From NCBI GenBank assembly GCA_038747545.1, contig JBCDJT010000118.1, forward strand, positions 1-15,732: 15,732 bases of DNA, read 5' to 3'. This document shows positions 5,710 to 14,013 of this stretch, piece by piece. Under the pieces are notes generated by a model. That model did no database searches. It was not told the DNA's origin and saw only the letters and a list, made by a program, of their open reading frames with translations. The translations under genes and the position numbers were made by a program. How positions within the stretch are numbered: position 1 is the stretch's first letter; each line of letters starts with the position of its first letter. This DNA is from JBCCMF01 sp038747545 (lineage in GTDB: Bacteria > Bacteroidota > Rhodothermia > Rhodothermales > JBCCMF01).

Positions 5710-8502
5710 CTACACGTTCAGCGAGTCGGCGAGTGCTTGGTAGCGGCGTTGCTCGTCGGGGCGGCCCCAGACGTCATAGAGGGCGATGAGGCGGCCGAGG
5801 GCGTCTTGCGCGTGCTGGCTCTGCGGACCAAATGACTCGGCCAGGGCCGGGTAGCTCTCCACCAGCAGCGGCTCGGCGGCGGCGTAGTCTTGCTGCGCGG
5901 TGAGCACAGCGCCCAGGCTGCCTCGGCTGAGGGCTACGTAGGGGTGGTCTGCACCGAGGGAGGCAGTCCAGCTGGCCAGCGAGGCACGGTGGCGTTCTTC
6001 GGCCAGCGCATAATCGCCCATCTTATAGCGCACGCGGCCCAGGTTGTGCAGCGTCTGACCCACGCGCGGGTGACCTTCGCCCAGGGCGTCTTGCATGCGG
6101 GGCAGCAGGTCGAGCAGCATCGCCTCCGAGGTTTCGAACTCGCCCGTCTCCATCATGAAGAAGGCGTAGTTGTTCTCCGCCGTCATCAGGCCGGGGTGGT
6201 TCGGCGGGTGGATGGCGCGACGTAGCGCGAGCGACTCCTCGTAGAACGGGCGCGCGCGCTCGTAGTCGCCCATGTCGTAGAGCAGCGTAGCCAGGTTGCC
6301 GAGGTCCGACGCCACGTACGGGTGCTCATCGCCGAGGTAGCGGCGGTCCATCGCTAGCGCCTCGCGGTAAAGCGCCTCGGCTTCCTCATACTTGCCTTGG
6401 TCCTGCAGCGTGAGTGCTAGGCCGCTCAAACTAACAGCCAGATTCGCGCTGCCATCGGGATAGAGCCTGCGGCGCACGGCCAAGGCTTCACGGTCGATCA
6501 CCTCGGCGGCGGCCAAGTCGCCCTTCTCATAAAGCAGCCCGGCCAGATTGCTCATGATCGTGATGGTGCCCGGTGCGTCGTCGCCACGAGTCTTGCGGGA
6601 GATCGTAAGCGCCTCGCGGTACTGCATCTCAGCCTGCTCGTATTCGCCCATGTCGGTGTAGAGGTTGGCGAGGTCGACCAGCGACTCGACGAGCATCCCT
6701 GATTCTGGATCAGCTAGTCGCCGCCGGTGGTCCAGCGCCTGCACGAACAGCGACTCGGCGGCCTCGTAGTCGCCTTGGTTGCGGCGGAGCGAGCCAAGGT
6801 GGTTCAGCGATTGCGCTACCTCCAGATGCTGCGCGCCAAACACACGTTTCCGCAACGCCAGCACGACCTGATGGAGCGAGTCAGATGCGTTGTAGCGTCC
6901 TTGATCGCGGTACAACTCGGCCAGACGGCTCATGCTGCCGATCACGTCGGGGTGCGCAGCGCCGAGCCCGGCGCGTTGCTGCACGACGGCTTCTTCCAAA
7001 AGCGGCGCAGCCTGCTGCACACTGCCCATCCGGCGGTAGACGTTGCCGATGACCGCAAGCATCGTCGCCTGTACCTCGGGCTGCTCAGCCAGCTCCGTAC
7101 GGATGCGCGCCGCGCCACTGTCCAAGAGCGCCTGTGCGGTCAACGTAGCGCCCCGCGCCTCGCCCGGGCCCGAGACCTCGAACAGGTCCTGCAAGAACGC
7201 CGACACCTGCTCGGCCTTCGCCTGCTCCACGAGCGCCCGGTCGCGCTCCTGTGCCAGTTGCCCCGTGTAAAACGCGACGAGGGCGATGACGATGATCAGC
7301 GTAGCCGCCGCACTCGTCACTGGCCAGCGATGCCTACGGATGAATTTGCTGGCGCGGTAGCTGAACCTGTCGGGCTGCGCCAGGACGGGACGGCCGTCGA
7401 GGTAGCGGCGGATGTCATCGGCGAACGCCTCGACCGAGGCATACCGCCGCGACGGATCGTTTTGAAGTGCTTTGAGGCAGATGATGTCGAGGTCGCCTGC
7501 GAGGTGCCGCTGCCACGTGACTGTCGGCGTAGGCGCTGCGCTGGCGACTTCGACGACTTGCGGCTGCCGCGCGACGCGGGTGGAGGGTTTCTCAGGCACC
7601 GTCTCCGACACAATCCGCGCCGCCTCCAGCCGACTTGCCGACGGCACTTCGTACGGCCGAACGCCCGTGAGCAGTTCGTACAGCACCACGCCGAGCGAGT
7701 AAACGTCGCTGGCCGTGCTGACGCCTTCGCCGCGCAGATGCTCGGGGGCCGCATACGCGGGGGTGAGCGCGGCTTGTCCGGGTTGCGTGAACGCCGCCTC
7801 GGCAGCATCCGCCGCCAGCACCTTGGCGATGCCGAAGTCGAGCAGCTTCACTTGACCCTCGGGCGTGACGAAGATGTTGTCGGGCTTGAGGTCGCGGTGT
7901 ACCACCAAGTTGACATGCGCGTAGCGGACCGCCTCGCACACTGTCTCGAACAGCGCCAGCCGCCCGCGCAGGCCGATGTCGTGCGATGCACAATACGCGT
8001 CGATGGGCTGGCCGTCGATGTACGCCATCGCGAAGTACGAGCGTCCGTCGGGCAGGAGTCCGCCGTCGAGCAGGCGGGCGATGTGCGGGTGCTGGAGCCG
8101 CGCCAGGATCTGCCGCTCGCTCTGGAAGCGCCGCAGGATCTGCTCGGAGTCCATGCCCAGTTTGATGAGCTTGAGCGCCACCTGCTGCTCGAACTGCCCG
8201 TCGGCGCGCTCGGCGCGGTAGACTTCGCCCATGCCACCAGCGCCCAGCCGCTCGCGCAACACGTACGGCCCCACGCGCGTCCCCTCGCGGCTGAACGCGG
8301 CGTTGACATCGACGGCGTCGGCGGCTTGCCCATCGAGCAACTCGTGCTCCACCGCATCCGCATCAAGCAGGCGCTGCACCTCAGTACACAGCACAGGGTC
8401 ATCGGCACATGCCTCGGCCAAAAAAGCGGCGCGCGCCTCGGGCGGCTGGGCCAGGGTGGCGTTGAACAGGTCGTCGATGCGCTGCCAGCGGTCGGCGTTC
8501 AT
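5710..8502 (-). CDS. Membrane Ser/Thr protein kinase with C-terminal TPR domain
   Basis: 930 residues. The Hanks-type kinase domain spans about 79-368 and has all catalytic motifs: glycine loop GAGGMGEVY (87-95), ATP-anchoring Lys111 in VALKLIK, catalytic HRDLKPDN (202-209), DFG (222-224) and AAPEH (251-255). It should therefore be active. One transmembrane helix follows at about 393-413 (WPVTSAAATLIIVIALVAF), then roughly ten 42-residue tetratricopeptide repeats of the kinesin-light-chain type (about 470-920; for example LGDEHPYVASDLGNLATLLY). The kinase side is probably cytoplasmic and the TPR part periplasmic, by the usual topology of this class. It lies 71 nt after the ECF sigma gene, a pairing common in Rhodothermales and Planctomycetes, so it probably regulates that sigma factor or shares its signal. 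Substrates are unknown. Confidence 0.93.
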   Translation of the reverse strand: MNADRWQRIDDLFNATLAQPPEARAAFLAEACADDPVLCTEVQRLLDADAVEHELLDGQAADAVDVNAAFSREGTRVGPYVLRERLGAGGMGEVYRAERADGQFEQQVALKLIKLGMDSEQILRRFQSERQILARLQHPHIARLLDGGLLPDGRSYFAMAYIDGQPIDAYCASHDIGLRGRLALFETVCEAVRYAHVNLVVHRDLKPDNIFVTPEGQVKLLDFGIAKVLAADAAEAAFTQPGQAALTPAYAAPEHLRGEGVSTASDVYSLGVVLYELLTGVRPYEVPSASRLEAARIVSETVPEKPSTRVARQPQVVEVASAAPTPTVTWQRHLAGDLDIICLKALQNDPSRRYASVEAFADDIRRYLDGRPVLAQPDRFSYRASKFIRRHRWPVTSAAATLIIVIALVAFYTGQLAQERDRALVEQAKAEQVSAFLQDLFEVSGPGEARGATLTAQALLDSGAARIRTELAEQPEVQATMLAVIGNVYRRMGSVQQAAPLLEEAVVQQRAGLGAAHPDVIGSMSRLAELYRDQGRYNASDSLHQVVLALRKRVFGAQHLEVAQSLNHLGSLRRNQGDYEAAESLFVQALDHRRRLADPESGMLVESLVDLANLYTDMGEYEQAEMQYREALTISRKTRGDDAPGTITIMSNLAGLLYEKGDLAAAEVIDREALAVRRRLYPDGSANLAVSLSGLALTLQDQGKYEEAEALYREALAMDRRYLGDEHPYVASDLGNLATLLYDMGDYERARPFYEESLALRRAIHPPNHPGLMTAENNYAFFMMETGEFETSEAMLLDLLPRMQDALGEGHPRVGQTLHNLGRVRYKMGDYALAEERHRASLASWTASLGADHPYVALSRGSLGAVLTAQQDYAAAEPLLVESYPALAESFGPQSQHAQDALGRLIALYDVWGRPDEQRRYQALADSLNV

Positions 8503-8573
8503 GGGCGTGAGACGGTGATGGGTGGGACTGAAAGAGTACGCAAAAAACTGCGCCCAAACCGATCACGGCCGCC

Positions 8574-9134
8574 TCATTCGCCTGCCAACGCCGTGCTGAG
8601 CCACGCCCGCGCGAGCCGCCAGTCGCGGCGCACGGTGGGCACCGAGACGCCCAGCACTTCGGCGATCTCCTCTTGTGTCAGTCCACCAAAGAAGCGGTAG
8701 ACTACCACCTTGGCGTGTCGCTCGTTCATGGCTTCGAGGCGTTCCAGCGCTTCGTCCAGCGCCAGCAGCTCGTCGGCGCGCGTCGTGCGGGCGGTGTGCT
8801 CGTCTTCCAGCGTGACGTTTGCGAGGCCACCGCCGCGCTTCTCGGCCTGCCGCTGCTTGGCGTAGTTGATAAGGATGCGGCGCATGGCCAGGGCCGCCAG
8901 CGCGCAGAAGTGCGCCCGGTTCTGCCACGTCACCCGGTCTTGCTCGATCAGCCGCAGGTAGGCCTCGTGTACGAGCGCCGTGGGACTCAGCGTGTGGTTG
9001 GCGCGCTCGCTCCGTAGCTGCCGCTGCGCCATCGCGTACAGCTCGTCGTAGACCAAGGGCAGCAGCGCGTCCGCCACGGCACGGTTGCCGCCCGTGAGGT
9101 CGTGCAGGAGCTGCGTGGGCGAGCCGTGCTTCAC
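8574..9134 (-). CDS. ECF-family RNA polymerase sigma factor
   Basis: 186 residues. Sigma region 2 spans about 17-95 and includes 'LSPTALVHEAYLRL' and 'MRRILINYAKQRQAEKRGG', typical of the Sig-70_X6/sigma70_ECF type. Region 4 spans about 122-180 with the helix-turn-helix 'GLTQEEIAEVLGVSVPTVRR' (151-170). It should direct RNA polymerase to a dedicated set of promoters. The start is GTG at 9134, overlapping the stop of the DUF58 gene as GTGA (9131-9134), so translation of the two is probably coupled. No membrane anti-sigma gene is present; a Ser/Thr kinase gene follows instead, which is usual for this ECF type. The target promoters cannot be read from this window. Confidence 0.94.
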   Translation of the reverse strand: MKHGSPTQLLHDLTGGNRAVADALLPLVYDELYAMAQRQLRSERANHTLSPTALVHEAYLRLIEQDRVTWQNRAHFCALAALAMRRILINYAKQRQAEKRGGGLANVTLEDEHTARTTRADELLALDEALERLEAMNERHAKVVVYRFFGGLTQEEIAEVLGVSVPTVRRDWRLARAWLSTALAGE

Positions 9135-10471
9135 AGCGTGCCCCGCGCCTTGATCTCTAGGTAGCGGTTGATGGTGTTGGCGGTGAGCTGACTGGGTGGC
9201 GTCAGGATCGACTGGATGCCGTGCTGCCGCAGGACCGCCACCAGCTCGGCCTGCTCGCGCGTGAAGTGCTCGGCCATCGCCCGGATGTAGACGGATTCCG
9301 TCGTGTCGGTGGGCGTGTGCAGGAGCTTATCCAGCTCGGTGTTCTGGAAGAAGATGGCGACGACCATATGCTGCCGACCGAGCGCTTGCAGGTAGGGCAG
9401 CTGACGCTCTAGGCCCGACCGCGTGGTGAAGTTGGTGAAGAGCAGCAGCAGGCTCCGCTGCCGCACCTGCCGCCGTACCTGTGCATACAGCGCCTCGTAG
9501 TCGCTCTCCAGAAACTGTGTGTCGAGGTTGTAGAGGGTTTCCTGGATGACCCGCAGCTGCTGGTTCCGCTTCGACGCGGGCACCATCGGCCCCATCTCGT
9601 GGCTGAACGTGATGAGCCCGGCGCGGTCGTGCTTCATAATCGCGATGTTGCTCAGCACCAGCGCCGCGTTGATGCTGTAGTCGAGCAGCGTCAGGCCCTC
9701 GAACGGCATCTTCATCACGCGCCCCATGTCGAGCAGCGCATACACCGACTGGCCTCGCTCCTCGCGGTACTGGTTCACGCGCAGCTGCCCGCGCCGCGCC
9801 GTCGCCTTCCAGTTGACCGTCCGGTAGTCGTCACCGATGACGTAGTCGCGGATGTGGTCGAACTCCATCGTCCGCCCCGCCCGTCGTTGCGGCTTGATGC
9901 CGACCTCGGTCAGGCGGTTGCTGATGGCGAGGAGTTCGTACTGCCGCATCTGGAGGTAGGACGGGTAGACAGGTACCGCCGTCTCCTCGACGTGGAACGC
10001 GTAGCGCCGCTGGAGCAAGCCGATGGGCGAGGCCACGAACACCAGCAACGCGCCGAAGTCGTACGATCCGCGCCGCGTGGGCCGCACGGTGTACTCCCAC
10101 GCCGACGCCTCGCCGGGGGCCAAGCGCTTTGCGAACAAGGCATCGCGCACCTGAAACTGGATCGGCAACTCGTCGATCACCTCGATCCATGCTGGGAACG
10201 CGTGGTGGTTGGTGACCGCGAGACGGATGGGGTTGTCGTCGCCGTTGGAGAGGCGTTGCGGCACCGCTCGGGAGGCGGTGAGGCCGTCGCGGATGCGAAA
10301 CAGCAACACGCCATCCACCACTACCAGCGCCATCAGCCCCCATGCCAGCACGCGGCCGATGGCCACGAGTGCGGGCACGAAGTATCCCGCTATGAATACC
10401 GCGGCCAGCACCGCCAACGCCAGGTACAGGCGCGGCGCAATGAAGAAGCGGGACCAGAACGTGCGCAGCAT
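9131..10471 (-). CDS. DUF58 domain protein (membrane-anchored, vWA-like)
   Basis: 446 residues with two N-terminal transmembrane segments (about 11-31 and 35-58). The DUF58 signature is at about 202-250, including EFDHIRDYVIGDDYRTVNWK (203-222) and 'RVNQYREERGQSVYALLDMG'. The C-terminal half is von Willebrand A-like, with a degenerate metal site (Asp248-Met-Gly). DUF58 proteins usually sit beside a MoxR AAA ATPase and are thought to help assemble or chaperone complexes in the envelope. No MoxR gene is adjacent here; the gene is instead joined to an ECF sigma gene through a 4-nt overlap. ATG at 10471 is the start, and a candidate promoter lies just upstream. The exact role is unknown. Confidence 0.92.
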   Translation of the reverse strand: MLRTFWSRFFIAPRLYLALAVLAAVFIAGYFVPALVAIGRVLAWGLMALVVVDGVLLFRIRDGLTASRAVPQRLSNGDDNPIRLAVTNHHAFPAWIEVIDELPIQFQVRDALFAKRLAPGEASAWEYTVRPTRRGSYDFGALLVFVASPIGLLQRRYAFHVEETAVPVYPSYLQMRQYELLAISNRLTEVGIKPQRRAGRTMEFDHIRDYVIGDDYRTVNWKATARRGQLRVNQYREERGQSVYALLDMGRVMKMPFEGLTLLDYSINAALVLSNIAIMKHDRAGLITFSHEMGPMVPASKRNQQLRVIQETLYNLDTQFLESDYEALYAQVRRQVRQRSLLLLFTNFTTRSGLERQLPYLQALGRQHMVVAIFFQNTELDKLLHTPTDTTESVYIRAMAEHFTREQAELVAVLRQHGIQSILTPPSQLTANTINRYLEIKARGTL

Positions 10472-10502
10472 ACTCGCTGAGAGTTGAGGAGCTGGATCGC
10501 AC

Positions 10503-10533
10503 CGAAAGTAGGCCTCCGCACCGTCAGATCAAA
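10503..10533 (-). promoter_or_regulatory. Candidate promoter for the DUF58-sigma-kinase operon
   Basis: On the minus strand, TTTG (10533-10530) is followed after exactly 19 nt by TACTTTCG (10510-10503). This fits the Bacteroidota consensus TTTG-N19-TAnnTTTG with a single mismatch. It lies 31 nt upstream of the DUF58 ATG, so the leader would be short. The nuoJ candidate has the same TT-C-G ending in its -7 box. Nothing between this promoter and the structured repeat at 10593 looks coding (10472-10592 otherwise empty). Confidence 0.5.
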
Positions 10534-10592
10534 GCTCTTGGCGACGTTGGGGGTGGCGCCTGCGGCCACTTCATGCTGGCAGGGTCGCCCGT

Positions 10593-10824
10593 AGCTTCGT
10601 TTGGCTGGACGTTCATTTTTGAGCGCAAAAACGAACCAAAAACGCTTGTCGATCTCGCAAACGCACAGCGGACTTCCCTTCGCACGATCCCGCACCTAGC
10701 GAGCCGCACGCTCGTGCTGTTTGACTACCGTCTCGCTGTTGCTCGCTAGCTGAACGCTGCCCGTCCGCTCTTCCCAGCGCGCCCCGGCCACGAGACCGAC
10801 GCTGCCGACTCGCTCACGCTCGTT
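10593..10824 (-). repeat. Structured intergenic element, copy B
   Basis: Second copy of the 232-nt element at 5421-5652. Minus-strand helices: P0 10800-10791 with 10657-10648 (GTCGGTCTCG/CGAGATCGAC, one G-U); P1 10769-10763 with 10673-10667 (AGCGGAC/GTCCGCT); P2 10749-10741 with 10704-10696 (CTAGCGAGC/GCTCGCTAG); P3 hairpin 10636-10626 with 10621-10611 (11 bp, 4-nt loop). Relative to copy A, one pair in P2 is A-T instead of G-C, and P3 has one extra base pair added on both sides. The loop inside P2 differs freely and can form its own small hairpin (GCAC-GAGC-GTGC). The copy begins 122 nt after the menB stop and ends before the DUF58 promoter candidate, so it is more likely linked to the menB 3' end or independently transcribed than part of the DUF58 leader. 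Confidence 0.85.
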
Positions 10825-10912
10825 GATCATGGCGCTGATCCAATGCATGACTTCCATAGCCGAAGGTGGGAAACGCGCCCACGCAATCACGCACCCACGC
10901 GTCACCGTCCCT

Positions 10913-10947
10913 GACCTGCGACCTGCGACCTTCGACCTGAGACCTTC
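10913..10947. repeat. Tandem heptamer repeats abutting the menB stop codon
   Basis: Five consecutive 7-nt units read GACCTGC, GACCTGC, GACCTTC, GACCTGA, GACCTTC. The last base is the first base of the menB stop codon on the plus strand. The array is short and imperfect. It resembles the short tandemly repeated heptamers found between genes in some bacteria such as cyanobacteria. No coding role is apparent because it begins where menB ends. Confidence 0.75.
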
Positions 10948-11831
10948 TACGGTCGGTAGCCTTCCTTGTCGAACTCCGGCGGGCGCTGTTCGAGGTAGGC
11001 GTTTTTGCCTTCCTGGCCCTCCTCAGTCATGTAGAAGAGCATCGTAGCGTGGCCCGCGAGCTCTTGCAGCCCGGCTTGGCCGTCGCAGTCGGCGTTGAGG
11101 CCGGCTTTGAGCATACGGATGGCGATGTTGGAGTTGGCCAGGATCTCGCGGCTCCACTGCACCGTCTCGCGCTCCAGCTCGGCGACGGGTACCACGGTGT
11201 TGACGAGGCCCATGTCGAGCGCTTGCTGCGCGTTGTAGGGGCGGCACAAGAACCAGATCTCGCGCGCTTTCTTCTGGCCGACGATGCGGGCGAGGTAGCT
11301 GGCGCCGTAGCCGCCGTCGAACGAGCCCACCTTCGGCCCGGTCTGCATGAACTGCGCGTTCTCGGCGGCGATGGTCAGGTCGCAGATGACGTGGAGGACG
11401 TGCCCACCGCCTACCGCCCATCCAGCGACGGCGGCGATGACAGGCTTCGGGCACGTGCGGATCTGACGCTGCAGGTCAAGCACGTTGAGGCGCTGCATCT
11501 TCGGATTGCCTGCCTCCTTGTAGCCGTGCTCACCGCGGATGCGCTGGTCGCCGCCCGAGCAGAAGGCCTTCTCGCCCTCGCCCGTCAGCACGATCACGCC
11601 CACGCTGGCATCGTCGCGCGCATCGGCGAAGGCGTGCTGCATCTCCTGCACCGTCAGCGGGCGAAACGCGTTGCGTACCTCGGGGCGGTTGATCGTCACG
11701 CGGGCGATGCCGGCTGTGTTGGTACCCGGGGTGCCTTTCTCGTAGCGGATGTCGGTGTAATCGCCTACGGTCTCCCAGGAGAATGGACCTTCAACGATGG
11801 GGCGATGCGTAAAGTGATGCTTTTTGGCCAT
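10947..11831 (-). CDS. menB: 1,4-dihydroxy-2-naphthoyl-CoA synthase
   Basis: 294 residues, a crotonase-fold enzyme that closes the second ring of menaquinone by converting o-succinylbenzoyl-CoA to 1,4-dihydroxy-2-naphthoyl-CoA. Visible motifs include CSGGDQR (91-97, oxyanion region), GWAVGGGHVLHV (137-148) and the highly specific QTGPKVGSFDGGYG (163-176). Gln163, Gly165 and Trp193 have the same spacing as the bicarbonate-binding Gln154, Gly156 and Trp184 of the E. coli enzyme, which indicates the bicarbonate-dependent type I form. The ATG at 11831 gives a full-length N-terminus. It lies 152 nt downstream of menH on the same strand; that gap holds a small hairpin, GCGCG-CTA-CGCGC (11942-11954), and no clear promoter. 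Confidence 0.97.
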   Translation of the reverse strand: MAKKHHFTHRPIVEGPFSWETVGDYTDIRYEKGTPGTNTAGIARVTINRPEVRNAFRPLTVQEMQHAFADARDDASVGVIVLTGEGEKAFCSGGDQRIRGEHGYKEAGNPKMQRLNVLDLQRQIRTCPKPVIAAVAGWAVGGGHVLHVICDLTIAAENAQFMQTGPKVGSFDGGYGASYLARIVGQKKAREIWFLCRPYNAQQALDMGLVNTVVPVAELERETVQWSREILANSNIAIRMLKAGLNADCDGQAGLQELAGHATMLFYMTEEGQEGKNAYLEQRPPEFDKEGYRP

Positions 11832-11983
11832 GCGAGCTGCGCAAGTCGATCAGGTTAAACAGTGCGTCGATGTAGGCGGACGCCGCGCCGCCGTTCCCCC
11901 AACGCTGGTAATATCCTGGGAATAGATAGCTGGGGGTTTGGGCGCGCTACGCGCTGTTCGGGGTTCGGATGTTGGATGGCCAG

Positions 11984-12742
11984 CTAGACTGCCGAAACGA
12001 GCAGAGGCAACAACGCCTTGCTGAACGCCTCCGGCTGCTCAATGTGCAGCATGTGCCCCGCGTCGGCGATCACGCGCAGGTCGAAGGCGTCGTTGGCGGC
12101 GTTCATGGCACGGGCGATGCGGATGAACTTGGCGTCGCGCCCGCCCACGATGAGCGCTGTCGGCACAGCCACGTCCGCGAGGCGAGGCCACAGCGAGGGT
12201 TGGCTGCCCGTGCCCATGAAGCGCAGCGACTTGGCCAGCTCGTGCGGGTCGTTAGCTCGCTTGCGGCGAGTTTGGTCGGCAGCCATAACATCCGGCAGCG
12301 AGGCGAACACGGGCAACGTGTACCACTGGTTGAGGAAGGCGTCGAAGTCGGTTTGTATCGCCTGTGCTCGTTCTGCATCCACGTGGCGGCGAGCAGCACG
12401 CTCGGCCTCCGTCTTCAGCCCCGGCGATGCGGAGACCAGCACCAGCCGCCGGATGCGCTTGGGGTGATGCACGGCGATGTAAAGCGCCAGCCGCCCGCCC
12501 ATCGAGTAGCCCGCGAGGTTTACGGCGCCCCAGCCTTTAGCATCCAACGTCGCCAGCAGCTGCGCTGTCGCGCCAGCCATTGTGTAGCTCGCGTCTGACA
12601 GGCTAACGTTCGCGCCATGCCCAGGCAGATCGGGGGCGAGGTGGTCGCCCGGCAGCGCAGCGGTTACCTCCGCCCAATCCGCGCCGGAGCCCATGAAGCC
12701 GTGCAGCCAGACGGTCGGTGTGGGCTCAGCGGATGTGTCCAT
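11984..12742 (-). CDS. menH: 2-succinyl-6-hydroxy-2,4-cyclohexadiene-1-carboxylate synthase (alpha/beta hydrolase)
   Basis: 252 residues with an alpha/beta-hydrolase fold. The oxyanion motif LHGFMGSGADW (13-23), the nucleophile elbow GYSMGGR (78-84, Ser80), Asp203 in GGRD and His230 in AGHML make a complete triad at positions like those of E. coli MenH (Ser86, Asp210, His232). MenH removes pyruvate from SEPHCHC to give SHCHC in menaquinone synthesis. menB downstream supports this over a generic hydrolase. The ATG at 12742 overlaps the end of proA by 17 nt in another frame, so the two genes are probably co-transcribed. The start must be close to this ATG because the oxyanion motif begins at residue 13. 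Confidence 0.85.
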   Translation of the reverse strand: MDTSAEPTPTVWLHGFMGSGADWAEVTAALPGDHLAPDLPGHGANVSLSDASYTMAGATAQLLATLDAKGWGAVNLAGYSMGGRLALYIAVHHPKRIRRLVLVSASPGLKTEAERAARRHVDAERAQAIQTDFDAFLNQWYTLPVFASLPDVMAADQTRRKRANDPHELAKSLRFMGTGSQPSLWPRLADVAVPTALIVGGRDAKFIRIARAMNAANDAFDLRVIADAGHMLHIEQPEAFSKALLPLLVSAV

Positions 12743-13988
12743 CGCCCAGGCCGATCCATTTGTACGTCGTCAGCGCCTCCAGCCCCATCGGCCCGCGGGC
12801 GTGCAGCTTCTGCGTGCTGACGGCCACTTCGGCGCCCAGCCCAAACTCGCCGCCATCGGTGAAGCGCGTGCTGGCGTTGACGTAGACCGCCGCCGAGTTG
12901 ACCTCGTTGATGAAGCGCGTGGCGTGCGCCTCGGTCCGCGTGAGGATGCTGTCCGAGTGCTCGGTGCTGTGCGACTGGATGTGCGCGATGGCCGCGCCGA
13001 GGCCGTCCACCACGTCGATGCCGAGGGTCAGGCCTAGCCACTCTTGGTCGAAGTCGCCCTCACCCGCAGGCTTGAACGCGTAGCCATCGAGGTGGGCAGC
13101 GGCAGCGTCTGTCACGCGCAGTTCGACGCCGCTTTGCGCAAGTCGCCCGGCCACCTTCGGCAGCAGCGCAGCGGCAACAGCTTCATGGACGAGCAGCGTG
13201 TCGAGCGCGTTGCAGACGCTAGGGCGCTGCACCTTGGCGTTCTCGATGATGTCGACGGCACGGTCGAGATCCGCAGTATCATCGACGAAGATGTGGCAGA
13301 TGCCGATGCCGCCCGTGATGACGGGGATGGTGCTCTGCTCTTTGCAGCGCTGGTGCAGGCCCGCCCCGCCGCGCGGAATGATCATATCGACATACCGATC
13401 CATCCGCAGCAGCTCGCCCACGAGCGCCCGGTCGGGGTTGTCGATGTACTGGATGGCGGTGCTGGGTATCTCGGCAGCCGTGAGCCCCTGCTGGATGGCG
13501 CTGATGAGCGCGAGGTTGGTCTTCAGCGTCTCCTTGCCACCGCGCAGAATGGCGGCGTTGCCGGTCTTCAGGCTGAGCGCGGCGATATCGACGGTGACGT
13601 TGGGGCGCGCTTCGTAGATCACGCCCAGCACGCCGATGGGCGTCCGCCGCCGGATCAGCGTCATGCCGTTGTACATGGTGCGGCGTTCTAGCTCTTCCCC
13701 GACGGGGTCCTGCAAGTCGGCCACCTTGCGGGTGTCGTCGGCGAGGGCTTGCATGCGGGGCGCCGTGAGCAGCAGCCGGTCGAGCAACGACTCGGGCAGC
13801 CCGCGCTCGCGACCTTGCTCCACGTCGATGGCATTGGCCCAGAGCACAGCGCCCGCTTTGACCTCGATCGCGTCGGCGATGGCGTGGAGCGCGGCGTTCT
13901 TCCGCGCGGTGGAGAGGGCGCCCAGCATGCGGCTGGCCTGCTTGGCGGCGCGGCCCATCGCATCGAGCGACGTCGTGGTGGTCGTCAT
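12726..13988 (-). CDS. proA: Gamma-glutamyl phosphate reductase
   Basis: 420 residues, the normal length. ProA reduces gamma-glutamyl phosphate to glutamate-5-semialdehyde with NADPH, the second step of proline synthesis. Diagnostic motifs are PIGVLGVIYEARPNVTVDIA (117-136), MIIPRGGAGLH (202-212), TIPVITGGIGICHIFVD (220-236) and the catalytic cysteine Cys259 in RPSVCNALDT. It ends with 'GPMGLEALTTYKWIGLGDGHIR', where this family normally ends. It starts 25 nt after proB and overlaps menH by 17 nt. The N-terminus opens with a run of five threonines after Met. Confidence 0.98.
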   Translation of the reverse strand: MTTTTTSLDAMGRAAKQASRMLGALSTARKNAALHAIADAIEVKAGAVLWANAIDVEQGRERGLPESLLDRLLLTAPRMQALADDTRKVADLQDPVGEELERRTMYNGMTLIRRRTPIGVLGVIYEARPNVTVDIAALSLKTGNAAILRGGKETLKTNLALISAIQQGLTAAEIPSTAIQYIDNPDRALVGELLRMDRYVDMIIPRGGAGLHQRCKEQSTIPVITGGIGICHIFVDDTADLDRAVDIIENAKVQRPSVCNALDTLLVHEAVAAALLPKVAGRLAQSGVELRVTDAAAAHLDGYAFKPAGEGDFDQEWLGLTLGIDVVDGLGAAIAHIQSHSTEHSDSILTRTEAHATRFINEVNSAAVYVNASTRFTDGGEFGLGAEVAVSTQKLHARGPMGLEALTTYKWIGLGDGHIR

Positions 13989-14013
13989 GGTCTATGGTAC
14001 TCGCGTTGAAACG

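Noticed and set aside
6727..8700. A 657-codon plus-strand open frame opposite the kinase gene
   Set aside because: It is antisense to a kinase with every catalytic motif intact and encodes an Arg/His/Gln-rich product without recognisable domains. It is a by-product of high GC at third codon positions.
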